Source: Candidatus Nomurabacteria bacterium
GTDB lineage: Bacteria; Patescibacteriota; Saccharimonadia; Saccharimonadales; Saccharimonadaceae
Direction of reading: 5' to 3'
Assembly (NCBI GenBank): GCA_031262695.1
Contig: JAISHF010000001.1
Span: 1 to 64,000 of the forward strand
Length of the DNA: 64,000 nt
Below are positions 28,236 to 35,568 of this stretch, in pieces (positions within the stretch are counted from its first letter, which is position 1; every line of letters begins with the position of its first letter). The notes beneath the pieces were generated by a model, which saw only the letters and a list, made by a program, of their open reading frames with translations, did not search any database and was not told where the DNA came from. The position numbers and the translations under genes were made by a program.

Positions 28236-28308
28236 AGTTGGTAAAAATACCTAATCTTGCTAGTCGAACCCCCCCCTTAAACTAGCAAGATTAGGTATTT
28301 TTACCAAC
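28236..28308. repeat. Perfect 27-bp inverted repeat with a C8 loop
   Basis: TTGGTAAAAATACC...CTAGT at 28236-28262 is exactly mirrored by ACTAG...GGTATTTTTACCAA at 28282-28308. The loop has eight C. It lies between the stop of the RNase H fusion gene and the rnpB promoter, so it can end the first transcript and may overlap the -35 region of rnpB. Confidence 0.85.
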
Positions 28309-28311
28309 CAA

Positions 28312-29163
28312 CTAGAGCCAGTGCTGGTCAAGGATGCGGTTGACTTCACTGTCGGCGACAAAGTTATCGCCGCGGGAGATATGCTCAAAGGAATAGGATT
28401 TGAGGCGAGCGAGTAGGGCTTCAATCTCATCCACTAAGTCCCAGAGGTCGCGATTTTTAACTTGGTAGACGCCGTTCATCTGCGAAACTACCATTAGCGA
28501 ATCGGATTTAAAACTCACCGATTTGGCACCGAGCTCTAAGGCGCGCGTAAGCGATAGTTTAAGCGCCATATATTCGGCTTGGCGGCTGTTGGTATTGCCG
28601 AGATATTCGCCGCCGCGGTCAAGTTCTTTGCCTTTTTCGTCTAAAATATACCAGCCAGCCGCTGAGGGGCCGGGATTGCCACGAGAGCCACCGTCTAAAA
28701 AGACGGTAAAGCGCGACTCTTGGTACTGACGACGGGCAGTGCCACTAATGCGTGGATGATATTCTTGCTCCCAGAGGTTGCGAACGACGGCACGCCCCTG
28801 CTCTGATAAATGCATATTGACCGCCTCGGCAAGCGAAACGAATTTGTAGGAATCATAGCGGCCGCTGGCACGGATTTTGTCTTGGTCGGCGACTTTGAGT
28901 TTATAGATTAAAAATAAGTCGTAACTGTCAGGATTGCCGTGGAGGCCGGTAGCGGTCATGGCGTCAAGCAATTGCACGCTATTCGCCTCGCCGACTTCGC
29001 GACCAAGGCGGAGGGCGACTTCTTCGGGTTGCTCGCCGGGGGTGATTTTGCTAAATGGCGGCTCCCAAGTGGCTGCGGCGAGTTCCCTGCCCATGGCACA
29101 GCGCATCAGCAAAATCTTGCCTCGTTTTTGCATCCACGCTACGACCCGAACTCGTTGTTTCAT
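28312..29163 (-). CDS. rnhA: Nudix-like domain fused to RNase HI
   Basis: RNase HI removes RNA from RNA:DNA hybrids. The C-terminal 140 residues hold the active-site acids in order: FTVFLDGGSRGNPGPSAAG (Asp), RQAEYMALKLSL (Glu), VSFKSDSLMVVSQ (Asp) and GDNFVADSEVNR (Asp). The N-terminal 130 residues resemble a Nudix fold (RVVAWMQKRGKILLMRC, then GEQPEEVALRLGREVGEAN), but the box lacks the canonical REUxEExG acids and is probably inactive or altered. The ATG is preceded by AGGAGG. The Nudix assignment is weaker than the RNase H one. Confidence 0.88.
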   Translation of the reverse strand: MKQRVRVVAWMQKRGKILLMRCAMGRELAAATWEPPFSKITPGEQPEEVALRLGREVGEANSVQLLDAMTATGLHGNPDSYDLFLIYKLKVADQDKIRASGRYDSYKFVSLAEAVNMHLSEQGRAVVRNLWEQEYHPRISGTARRQYQESRFTVFLDGGSRGNPGPSAAGWYILDEKGKELDRGGEYLGNTNSRQAEYMALKLSLTRALELGAKSVSFKSDSLMVVSQMNGVYQVKNRDLWDLVDEIEALLARLKSYSFEHISRGDNFVADSEVNRILDQHWL

Positions 29164-29186
29164 CCACCTCCTATGATATAATGTTA

Positions 29187-29306
29187 GCCAATCAGTTCCA
29201 ACTCCTTTGTATAGACAAAGGTGGGTAAGCGCGTGAAGAATATGCTTCCATAGACCTCTTGCGTTCCCTTAGTTGTTATATGAAGGAAATTTTCACCGAT
29301 TGGCTA
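29187..29306. ncRNA. Structured RNA of about 120 nt, strand uncertain
   Basis: TTAGCCAATC and GATTGGCTA close a segment of about 120 nt with an internal hairpin CCTTTG/CAAAGG. Both strands have a TATAAT-like box just outside (plus: 29174-29180; minus: near 29313). It is not 5S rRNA (no GAACTCAGAAGTG core) nor an SRP RNA by motif. It may be a free RNA or a structured leader of the RNase H fusion gene. Confidence 0.4.
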
Positions 29307-29319
29307 TATATATTATATA

Positions 29320-29949
29320 TCATCCAATAACAAATTGGAAGAGCCCAAGCGCCCAACCGACAATCGCACCGATAACAGTAGAAAGCAAGGCGCCAGCAAG
29401 AAAAACGAGGACGATAATAAAAATTAAGCCGAAACTTTCTAGTTTTTCCATGGCATGGCGGATGCCATCAGGGGCGAGGGCGTAAAGCACGCGCGAGCCG
29501 TCTAGGGGCGGAATTGGCAAGAGGTTGAAGGCAAAAAAGCCGAGGTTAACCGAGACCCAATAAGTCCAGAAGGTAATGGCAACAGCGGGAGCGTGAAAAA
29601 CATTGGCGGCGAGATACCAGAAAATATAGCCGATAAAGGCCAGAATAAAATTAGTTAGAGGGCCGGCAATGGCAACGAGAGCGAAGCCCCATTCATCGTA
29701 TTTGAGTTGGCGAGTGTTGATAGGCACAGGCTTGGCACCACCAAAAATCGGGCCGCCTGAGATAAGTAGTAAAAGTGGCAAGATGACACTGAGCCACGGG
29801 TCTATATGGGCCTTGGGGTTGAAAGTGAGCCGACCGAGGTCTTTGGCGGTAGTGTCGCCAAGTTTGTAGGCGACAAAGCCGTGCGCCAATTCGTGCAGGG
29901 TCATTGAGACCAAAATCACGACTAAAACGATAATAATACTTGCTAACAC
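29320..29949 (-). CDS. Site-2 protease family membrane metalloprotease (M50)
   Basis: Intramembrane zinc protease, 209 residues. The zinc motif HELAHGF is at residues 19-25 in the first helix and the third ligand is in NLLPIPPLDGSR near residue 148; four to five more helices fill the rest. There is no PDZ domain, so it is the short form and not RseP. Starts at GTG 29949, 6 nt after TAAAAT (leaderless). Likely role is processing a membrane-bound regulator; the target is unknown. Confidence 0.92.
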   Translation of the reverse strand: MLASIIIVLVVILVSMTLHELAHGFVAYKLGDTTAKDLGRLTFNPKAHIDPWLSVILPLLLLISGGPIFGGAKPVPINTRQLKYDEWGFALVAIAGPLTNFILAFIGYIFWYLAANVFHAPAVAITFWTYWVSVNLGFFAFNLLPIPPLDGSRVLYALAPDGIRHAMEKLESFGLIFIIVLVFLAGALLSTVIGAIVGWALGLFQFVIG

Positions 29950-30118
29950 CCTTATATTTTACCACAAATGGGGTGTTTTTTGGTAAAATATGTGCTTGGA
30001 TAGCGTATGCTCTGAGCAAAAAATGTATTCTAGCGATATTTTTCGGTTTTTTTTGCTGTAAGCCCTTGCAATTTATGGTGATTTTTGCTATAATTAGTTG
30101 AAATAGTATTGGAGTTAT

Positions 30119-30337
30119 ATGGCAATTTGTATGATTACAGGTAAAGGCAAGCAGCACGGTAATAACGTGAGTTTTTCGCAGCACCGCACGCGCAAGACTT
30201 GGAACCCAAACATCCAGACTAAAACCGTGATGGTTGATGGGCAAAAGGTCCGCTTGAAGGTGTCGGCCAAAGGTATCCGCACCCTGCGCAAAAAAGGAGC
30301 GCTAAATCAGTTTTCTTTAGAAAAGAAAACTGCCTAA
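30119..30337 (+). CDS. rpmB: Large ribosomal subunit protein bL28
   Basis: Seventy-two residues: MAICMITGKGKQHGNNVSF, HRTRKTWNPNIQ, then KVRLKVSAKGIRTLRKKG. The first Cys is present but not the zinc set. Promoter TTGCAA, 17 nt, TATAAT; TTGGAG before the ATG. Monocistronic, with the dispersed terminator module downstream. Confidence 0.96.
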   Translation: MAICMITGKGKQHGNNVSFSQHRTRKTWNPNIQTKTVMVDGQKVRLKVSAKGIRTLRKKGALNQFSLEKKTA

Positions 30338-30385
30338 GAAACTTAGTTAAGAAAAACTGGCAAAAGTAAATGTTGCCAGTTTTTC
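30338..30385 (+). terminator. Terminator module of rpmB (dispersed repeat)
   Basis: ACTTAGTTAAGAAAAA followed by a hairpin CTGGCAA/TTGCCAG and U tract. The block is the same, but for one base in the loop, as that after tRNA-Val at 44135-44181. Confidence 0.85.
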
Positions 30386-30431
30386 GCATTTTAAGGATGG
30401 GGGCCGCCACGGTGATTAAGCCGCTAGCCCT

Positions 30432-31067
30432 CTATTGCGCGGCTAGCTTATAGATGGTAAGGGCGGCCGGCATGGTCATACCAGGCTTAATTTTGAGGGT
30501 CTTCTCTGCTATGACTTCAGCTTTGAGGGTGTTCGCAAAGTCGTCAAAACTATCTTGTGGGACTTCGTAATTATAACCAGTCTCGGCATAGTGGATTGGC
30601 ACGACGATTTTTGGGGTAATTTGTGCGACAATCTTTGCAGCATCGGCGGCATCTAGGGTGTAGCCATTGCCACCAACGGGAATAACCAGAATATCTACCA
30701 TACCGAGTACTTCAAGTTGGCTGTCGTTAAGTGTACCCTGGATATTGCCAATAATCGCCACGCGTTGATCGCCAACTTTGACCGAAAAAACAGTGCTAGC
30801 GAGTTCGCTTTTAACATCATCTAGCTGGCGAGGGGCTGCAACACCCTGCACCATAATATTAGAAACTTCATACTCCCCTGCGCCGCAAAGCGAAACGCGG
30901 AAGGCTGGGTCGTTAGTTAAGAAGCGTTCTTCGGTGGCGAATTCGGCGGCGTCTTTGACGACAAGACTCTTTTTGCCAAACGAGGAGCGATTAGCATCAA
31001 AAACGAGCGCGGCGTCTTTGGTGGCGAGTTCAAGGGCGTTGCCGCCATAATAAGTAATTTCAAACAT
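30432..31067 (-). CDS. Metallo-beta-lactamase-fold protein, degenerate
   Basis: A 211-residue relative of the UPF0173/beta-lactamase-fold hydrolases (FEITYYGGNALELATKDAALVFDA, VAIIGNIQGTLNDSQLEVLGMVDILVIPVGGNGYTLDAADAAKIVAQITPKIVVPIHYAET). The HxHxDH zinc motif is absent; only PIHYAE keeps one late His. It is probably not a zinc hydrolase and may bind a ligand. Its start overlaps the upstream regulator gene by 8 nt, so the two are coupled. Confidence 0.8.
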   Translation of the reverse strand: MFEITYYGGNALELATKDAALVFDANRSSFGKKSLVVKDAAEFATEERFLTNDPAFRVSLCGAGEYEVSNIMVQGVAAPRQLDDVKSELASTVFSVKVGDQRVAIIGNIQGTLNDSQLEVLGMVDILVIPVGGNGYTLDAADAAKIVAQITPKIVVPIHYAETGYNYEVPQDSFDDFANTLKAEVIAEKTLKIKPGMTMPAALTIYKLAAQ

Positions 31068-31794
31068 TTAGTTTCCTTTCTCTTTTCTCGGTTGAGGCGA
31101 TAATTCCTGCTGGGTCGTAGGCGACACGGTAGTCGGCGGCGAAGATTTCGTCTAAGAAATCGTCGCGGACACTGCGGCGGAAGAAGTAGTCGGCCTTGGG
31201 CACGATAGCATAGCGGATTGGCTTGCAGAGGGCGCGCTCTAGATACTCCGCCCAAGCACCAAGTTTTTTGCCAGGGGTTTCGGTGCCAATCATCAGCAAC
31301 TCTACGCCGTTATCGCCGGGCAGGCGGTCAATTAGCACGACGGCTTGCAAGTCGCTAGCGACGGGAGCTGTCAGGCGCTGCCAACGTTCATCGTTAGTCT
31401 CGCGGCGCTCTTGACCGACTTTGGTGGCGAACAAACTGATAAATGGGCGGTAAAAAGCAAAAGATTTATCTACGGTGTAGTAAGTTTTTTTGTCGTAGAC
31501 TTCTTTTTTAATGGCGCCAAGCGACTCCAAGTTTTGTAATTCCCTACGCACAGAATTGACTTGCTCGCCAATCACCCGAGTAATCTCGCGGGTGAAAAAT
31601 TGGCGGTCGGCACTCTCAAAAAAGAGCCGTAGCAATTTGGCACGGGTGCGGGAGCCAAAAATCTTTTCTAGCATAGTGGTAGAATCAGGCTCTTTGACTT
31701 TTGTGGCCTTTGGCTCTTTTGCTGCTTTGGGCTGTGCGGGCGCGGCGACCTCGCTTGGCGCAGTGTGTTTTACCTCAACTTTATTATCTTCCAT
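31060..31794 (-). CDS. Winged-helix regulator with nucleotidyltransferase-like domain
   Basis: After a Lys/Pro/Ala-rich tail of 40 residues comes a winged helix (MLEKIFGSRTRAKLLRLFF, FTREITRVIGEQVNSVRRELQNLESLGAIKKE), typical of ArsR-like DNA-binding proteins. The remaining 120 residues (LQAVVLIDRLPGDNGVELLMIGTE, AWAEYLERALCKPIRYAIVPK) resemble a worn nucleotidyltransferase fold seen in such regulators. The ATG lies 6 nt after TATAAT: leaderless. It probably controls its own operon with the degenerate hydrolase. Confidence 0.78.
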   Translation of the reverse strand: MEDNKVEVKHTAPSEVAAPAQPKAAKEPKATKVKEPDSTTMLEKIFGSRTRAKLLRLFFESADRQFFTREITRVIGEQVNSVRRELQNLESLGAIKKEVYDKKTYYTVDKSFAFYRPFISLFATKVGQERRETNDERWQRLTAPVASDLQAVVLIDRLPGDNGVELLMIGTETPGKKLGAWAEYLERALCKPIRYAIVPKADYFFRRSVRDDFLDEIFAADYRVAYDPAGIIASTEKRERKLNV

Positions 31795-31855
31795 ACAGGT
31801 ATTATACGCCTAACGGCGAGTTTATTCAAGCCCCTTTTTTAATTTCTTTATACAA

Positions 31856-32611
31856 CTAGCGTAATTTATTTTTGCTGGCACAAATAAAGTTTACAATTTC
31901 TGTACGAGACAGCCAGATAATGGACGGATTGCGTTTGAACCAAGTGAGTTGCCGCTTGGCGAGGTGCCAGTCATCTAGGACGGCGGCGGCGATTGCCTGC
32001 TCTCGGGTAAGCTCGCCGTTAATCATCCGCCAAACAATCGGGTAAATATTGGAGCGCATAGACTGCAAATCAAAACTATATTGCTTAGCGAGACGCTCGG
32101 TTTCTTGAACAATTTTATTATCAAACATCTGCTCAGCACGCAAAGCGATTCGCTCGCGGAGTTCTGCCTTATCAGTTTTAATACCGACTGTATAAAATTT
32201 GTGTTCAAGGCTCTGACGGTCGGACTGGGTGGTTTTGGCCTGTTCACTAAAAGTATAATTATATATTAAAGCATCCACATAAAGCCCCGTGCCGCCAACA
32301 ATGATTGGCAGGTGTCCGCGCGCGAGAATCTCGGCAATCTTTTGCTCGGCATAGGCCTTGAAGTCAGCCGCCGTAAAGCGCTCGTCGGGGTTGACGAGGT
32401 CTATGCCCCAGTGTGGCACGCCAGCCTGCTCTTCTGGTATCGGCTTGGCGGTGCCGATGTCCATACTCTTATAGATAGCGCGGGAGTCGGCGGAGATGAT
32501 TTCGCCGCCAAGTTTTTGTGCCAGTCCAATCGCAACACCTGTCTTGCCGCTGGCGGTCGGGCCGACAATAACAAGGACCTTTTGCCAGTTAGTTGGTTTT
32601 ACTGCTGGCAT
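31856..32611 (-). CDS. miaA: tRNA dimethylallyltransferase
   Basis: Adds an isopentenyl group to A37 of tRNAs reading UNN. P-loop VIVGPTASGKTGVAIGLA (residues 14-30), ISADSRAIYKSMDIGTAKP with the catalytic Asp, VPHWGIDLVNPDE, and IVGGTGLYVDALI. At 251 residues it is shorter than the usual 300; the C-terminal tRNA-binding region is trimmed. Its start overlaps the GtrA-like gene by 23 nt. Confidence 0.94.
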   Translation of the reverse strand: MPAVKPTNWQKVLVIVGPTASGKTGVAIGLAQKLGGEIISADSRAIYKSMDIGTAKPIPEEQAGVPHWGIDLVNPDERFTAADFKAYAEQKIAEILARGHLPIIVGGTGLYVDALIYNYTFSEQAKTTQSDRQSLEHKFYTVGIKTDKAELRERIALRAEQMFDNKIVQETERLAKQYSFDLQSMRSNIYPIVWRMINGELTREQAIAAAVLDDWHLAKRQLTWFKRNPSIIWLSRTEIVNFICASKNKLR

Positions 32612-33077
32612 CAGATGGCTCTTTCTCTGCTGGGTCCTTATGTTGGCGAAAAATAAACTTGTTGTAGATAATATAGTTGATTGTTAGCGTAAAGAGGGTG
32701 GCAATCGCAAAAATACCCGTCCGTACGACAAATTCGTAAGACAAAAAACTGAGAATAAAATGCGCGAAACCGTAAAGCGGCGCCATAAAACTGGTGCTGG
32801 CAGCGGTCAGACCCCAAATGGCGAACGGGCGAACGCCCCACATCACCGTGGCAGTAGAAACGAGAAATTGCAGCATACTGGCGCGAGAGGTCTTGCGGTC
32901 GCCCCAAGTGTATTTTTTATGCAAAAAGAACGAAATAATCATCGCAAAAGTGGCGCTAACAATGCTCGCCACAACATTGCCAAGAAAATTGGCGAAAATC
33001 ATAAATAAAATATAGTCAAAAAGTGTATTGAATATGCCGACGAGAGCAAAGATGCCGATACGTTTGTGAGTTTTCAT
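32589..33077 (-). CDS. GtrA-like membrane protein
   Basis: A 162-residue protein with four transmembrane helices and the GtrA pattern (FALVGIFNTLFDYILF, FFLHKKYTW, then NYIIYNKFIF near the C-terminus). Members help move undecaprenyl-linked sugars in wall or teichoic acid modification. ATG 6 nt after TATAAT with TTGCAA 17 nt upstream: leaderless. Cotranscribed with miaA. Confidence 0.88.
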   Translation of the reverse strand: MKTHKRIGIFALVGIFNTLFDYILFMIFANFLGNVVASIVSATFAMIISFFLHKKYTWGDRKTSRASMLQFLVSTATVMWGVRPFAIWGLTAASTSFMAPLYGFAHFILSFLSYEFVVRTGIFAIATLFTLTINYIIYNKFIFRQHKDPAEKEPSDASSKTN

Positions 33078-33149
33078 AATAGTATTATACGACTGACACC
33101 GAAGATTTGCAATATTCTATTACGCCACGAAGTGTGCTATAATGGGTTT

Positions 33150-34514
33150 ATGTTAGATATAAATTATGTGCGCGAAAATGCCGAAAAGGTAAAAGAGTTC
33201 TCTCGGAATAAGGGCTATAAGGTTGATGTTGATAAGACTTTGGCACTGGACGAGGTGCGGCGAGAGTTGGAGAATCGGGTCAACGCCCTGCGCGAGGAGC
33301 GGAATACGCTGGCTACGGCTGCGAAAAATGCGCGGCCAAGTGAGGAGAATATCGCCCGTGGCAAAGAAATCAAGGCAGAACTTGCAGCACTAGAAACTGA
33401 GTTAACTGGGGTGGAAAATGAGTTCATTGCCCTGCTGAAACAAATCCCGAATGCGCCGACGGATGATGTGCCGATTGGCTTAACGGAAGATGAGAATGTG
33501 GTGGCTGAGGTAGTGGGTGAGCCGCGTGAGTTTGATTTTGCGCCAAAAAATCACTGGCAAATTGCCGAGGCGCGGGGCTGGATTGACAAAGAGCGCGCGA
33601 CAAAGGTGACGGGGGCGCGGTTTGCTTATATCAAGTCGGATTTGGTGCGGCTGGAATTTGCGATTATTAACTATGTAATTAGCAAGTTAACAGATAGGGA
33701 GTTTATTGCGGGGCTGATTAACGCGGACGGGCTAGGCAAAGTTGGTATGAAATCTGATAAGAGTAAGACGCCTGACGAAAGTAAGACGAGCGAAAAAAAT
33801 ATGCAAATCAGCGACAAGCCGTTTGTGCCAGTTTTGCCGCCGCTGATGATTAAGACTGAGATGTATGACGCAATGGACCGCCTGCAACCGAGCGACGACC
33901 GCTACAAGATTGAGGGCGAGGAGCTGTGGTTGCAAGGTTCGGCGGAACATGTGCTTGGCTCAATGTATGCGGGCGAGATTATTGACGAAAAGGATTGCCC
34001 GATTCGGATGCTGGGTTTTGCCTCCTCTTTTCGCAAAGAGGCTGGCTCGTATGGCAAAGATATGGAGGGCATCTTCCGTATGCACCAGTTTGACAAACTG
34101 GAAATGGAGAGTTTTTCCACGCCTGAAACTTCGTTGCAAGAGCATTATCTGTTTGTGGCGATTCAGCGGGCGCTATTGGAGGGGCTAGAACTTCCCTACC
34201 GTGTGATTCAGAAATGCACTTTTGACATCGGCAAGCCAAATGCACGCGGGATTGATATGGAAGTTTGGCTGCCGGGGCAAGGCAAATATCGCGAGACGCA
34301 TACCGCCGACTATATGACCGATTACCAAACGCGGCGGTTAAAAACGCGGATCCGCCGTGCCGACGGCACGATTGAACTCGCGCACACCAATGACGCAACC
34401 GCCTTTGCGCTCGGGCGAATTATGATTGCCCTAATTGAAAACGGCCAAACCGCCGACAATAAAGTCCGCTTGCCAAAGGCCTTGGCAGAGATTATGGGCG
34501 CGAGCGAGATTTAA
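33150..34514 (+). CDS. serS: Seryl-tRNA synthetase
   Basis: N-terminal coiled-coil arm (about residues 25-110, REERNTLATAAKNARPSEEN), then the class II core: motif 2 FRKEAGSYGKDMEGIFRMHQFDKLEM and motif 3 with TNDATAFALGRIMIALIENGQT. The ETHTADYMTDYQTRRL segment is the Ser-enzyme counterpart of ETSS..T.FQ.RRL. An extra Lys/Ser-rich loop (KSDKSKTPDESKTSEK) lies near residue 205. Start at ATG 33150, 6 nt after TATAAT (leaderless). Its stop overlaps the next start as TAATG. Confidence 0.96.
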   Translation: MLDINYVRENAEKVKEFSRNKGYKVDVDKTLALDEVRRELENRVNALREERNTLATAAKNARPSEENIARGKEIKAELAALETELTGVENEFIALLKQIPNAPTDDVPIGLTEDENVVAEVVGEPREFDFAPKNHWQIAEARGWIDKERATKVTGARFAYIKSDLVRLEFAIINYVISKLTDREFIAGLINADGLGKVGMKSDKSKTPDESKTSEKNMQISDKPFVPVLPPLMIKTEMYDAMDRLQPSDDRYKIEGEELWLQGSAEHVLGSMYAGEIIDEKDCPIRMLGFASSFRKEAGSYGKDMEGIFRMHQFDKLEMESFSTPETSLQEHYLFVAIQRALLEGLELPYRVIQKCTFDIGKPNARGIDMEVWLPGQGKYRETHTADYMTDYQTRRLKTRIRRADGTIELAHTNDATAFALGRIMIALIENGQTADNKVRLPKALAEIMGASEI

Positions 34515-34816
34515 TGAGCGTGGTCCATAAGAAAATAAGCAAAGAATATTTTGACTTAATTTTGGCTGGCAAAAAAACTTACGAGTTTCGCGTGGCAGAT
34601 TTTGAAATTCACGAGGGGGACACGCTAGTGCTTGATGAATATGAGTATGAAAGCGGCGACAATGATAAGAACGGGCGCCGGCCAACTGGTCGTAGTCTTT
34701 CTCGGAAAGTCGGCTCTGTTGGTAAGACTAAAGATTGGGGCTGGCTTGAACGTCCCGATATTAAGGCGGATGCCGAGAGGTACGGCTATCAAATTATATC
34801 CTTGTTAGAAGAATAG
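34514..34816 (+). CDS. ASCH/DUF3850-like small RNA-binding domain protein
   Basis: One hundred residues with the pattern of ASCH domains: HKKISKEYFDLILAGKKTYEFRVADFEIHEGDTLVLDEY, a basic loop with GRSLSRKVGS, and a C-terminal ISLL strand. ASCH domains are PUA-like and are thought to bind RNA or modified nucleotides. Coupled to serS by TAATG overlap. Confidence 0.85.
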   Translation: MSVVHKKISKEYFDLILAGKKTYEFRVADFEIHEGDTLVLDEYEYESGDNDKNGRRPTGRSLSRKVGSVGKTKDWGWLERPDIKADAERYGYQIISLLEE

Positions 34817-34877
34817 AAAGATTTTCTCGTCGGCCCACTCGGTCGGAGAGCTGAGCGGCTAAGAATGGGGCGCAGAT

Positions 34878-35147
34878 CTAACTTTTGACTAAGGCTTCTT
34901 GAAGCTCTTCTTTGGTAAAGCCCCAATTTTCTAACTTCTTCATCATTTTTTTGCCTTTTTCGTCAAAATATTCGTGGGAGATAATGATGAATGGGCGGTC
35001 ATTGGAATTCTGATTGCGCCGAGTCGGATGGGTGTATTTTTCTGGATGCTTGCCGCGACCTATGCCTATTCTCTTCTGGAAACCTAAACGCCTCAATAAT
35101 TTTATGCACTCCGCATTGTTTTGTGGATAATGAATTTTGGGGGACAC
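34878..35147 (-). CDS. HicA-like toxin
   Basis: Eighty-nine residues with the dsRBD-like HicA pattern: CIKLLRRLGFQKR, then the active-site His in GRGKHPEKYTHPTRR, FIIISHEYFDEKGKKMMKKLENWG. HicA toxins cut mRNA or tmRNA. Start is GTG 35147, 2 nt after the stop of the partner. Order is antitoxin first, the reverse of E. coli hicAB. Confidence 0.75.
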   Translation of the reverse strand: MSPKIHYPQNNAECIKLLRRLGFQKRIGIGRGKHPEKYTHPTRRNQNSNDRPFIIISHEYFDEKGKKMMKKLENWGFTKEELQEALVKS

Positions 35148-35149
35148 TT

Positions 35150-35509
35150 TTACGCTCCCGCAAACGCGCGCTCTAATTGCTGCCTGCGGACTGTAAAGCT
35201 TTTCGCCTCACCCGTGCGTGGGTCCGTTAGGTTTACTGTTGCAGGCGCCCCACTACGCCTTGCAAAATAACGTGGAATGTCAAAATAAACGTAGAAAGTA
35301 TCGTCTATATGCTTTGCTAACTCTCCAAGGGTCTTGCCTGTAGCCTCAAAATCTGGGAGGTCAGGTGAATCTACCCAATAAATACCGTTTTTCTTGTCTT
35401 GATGTAGGTTGAGCGTAAACGAACGCGGAATGGTGCTGAAGTCTATTTTTGGCGCACGACCAAGTATGCCGTAGTAAAAGTTTTGACAAAGGTCTATAAG
35501 CGCTTCCAT
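35150..35509 (-). CDS. HicB-like antitoxin
   Basis: A 119-residue protein with the HicB beta domain: FTLNLHQDKKNGIYWVDSPDLPDFEATGKTLGELAKHIDDTFYVYFD. The C-terminal part (FTVRRQQLERAFAGA) is short and basic; no clear HTH or RHH. Promoter TTGACA, 17 nt, TAAAAT with the ATG 9 nt further on. Confidence 0.75.
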   Translation of the reverse strand: MEALIDLCQNFYYGILGRAPKIDFSTIPRSFTLNLHQDKKNGIYWVDSPDLPDFEATGKTLGELAKHIDDTFYVYFDIPRYFARRSGAPATVNLTDPRTGEAKSFTVRRQQLERAFAGA

Positions 35510-35568
35510 AACACTTATATTTTACCTGTTGGGGACTTTTTTGTCAATAGGTGACAGCGCTGGCTGGT

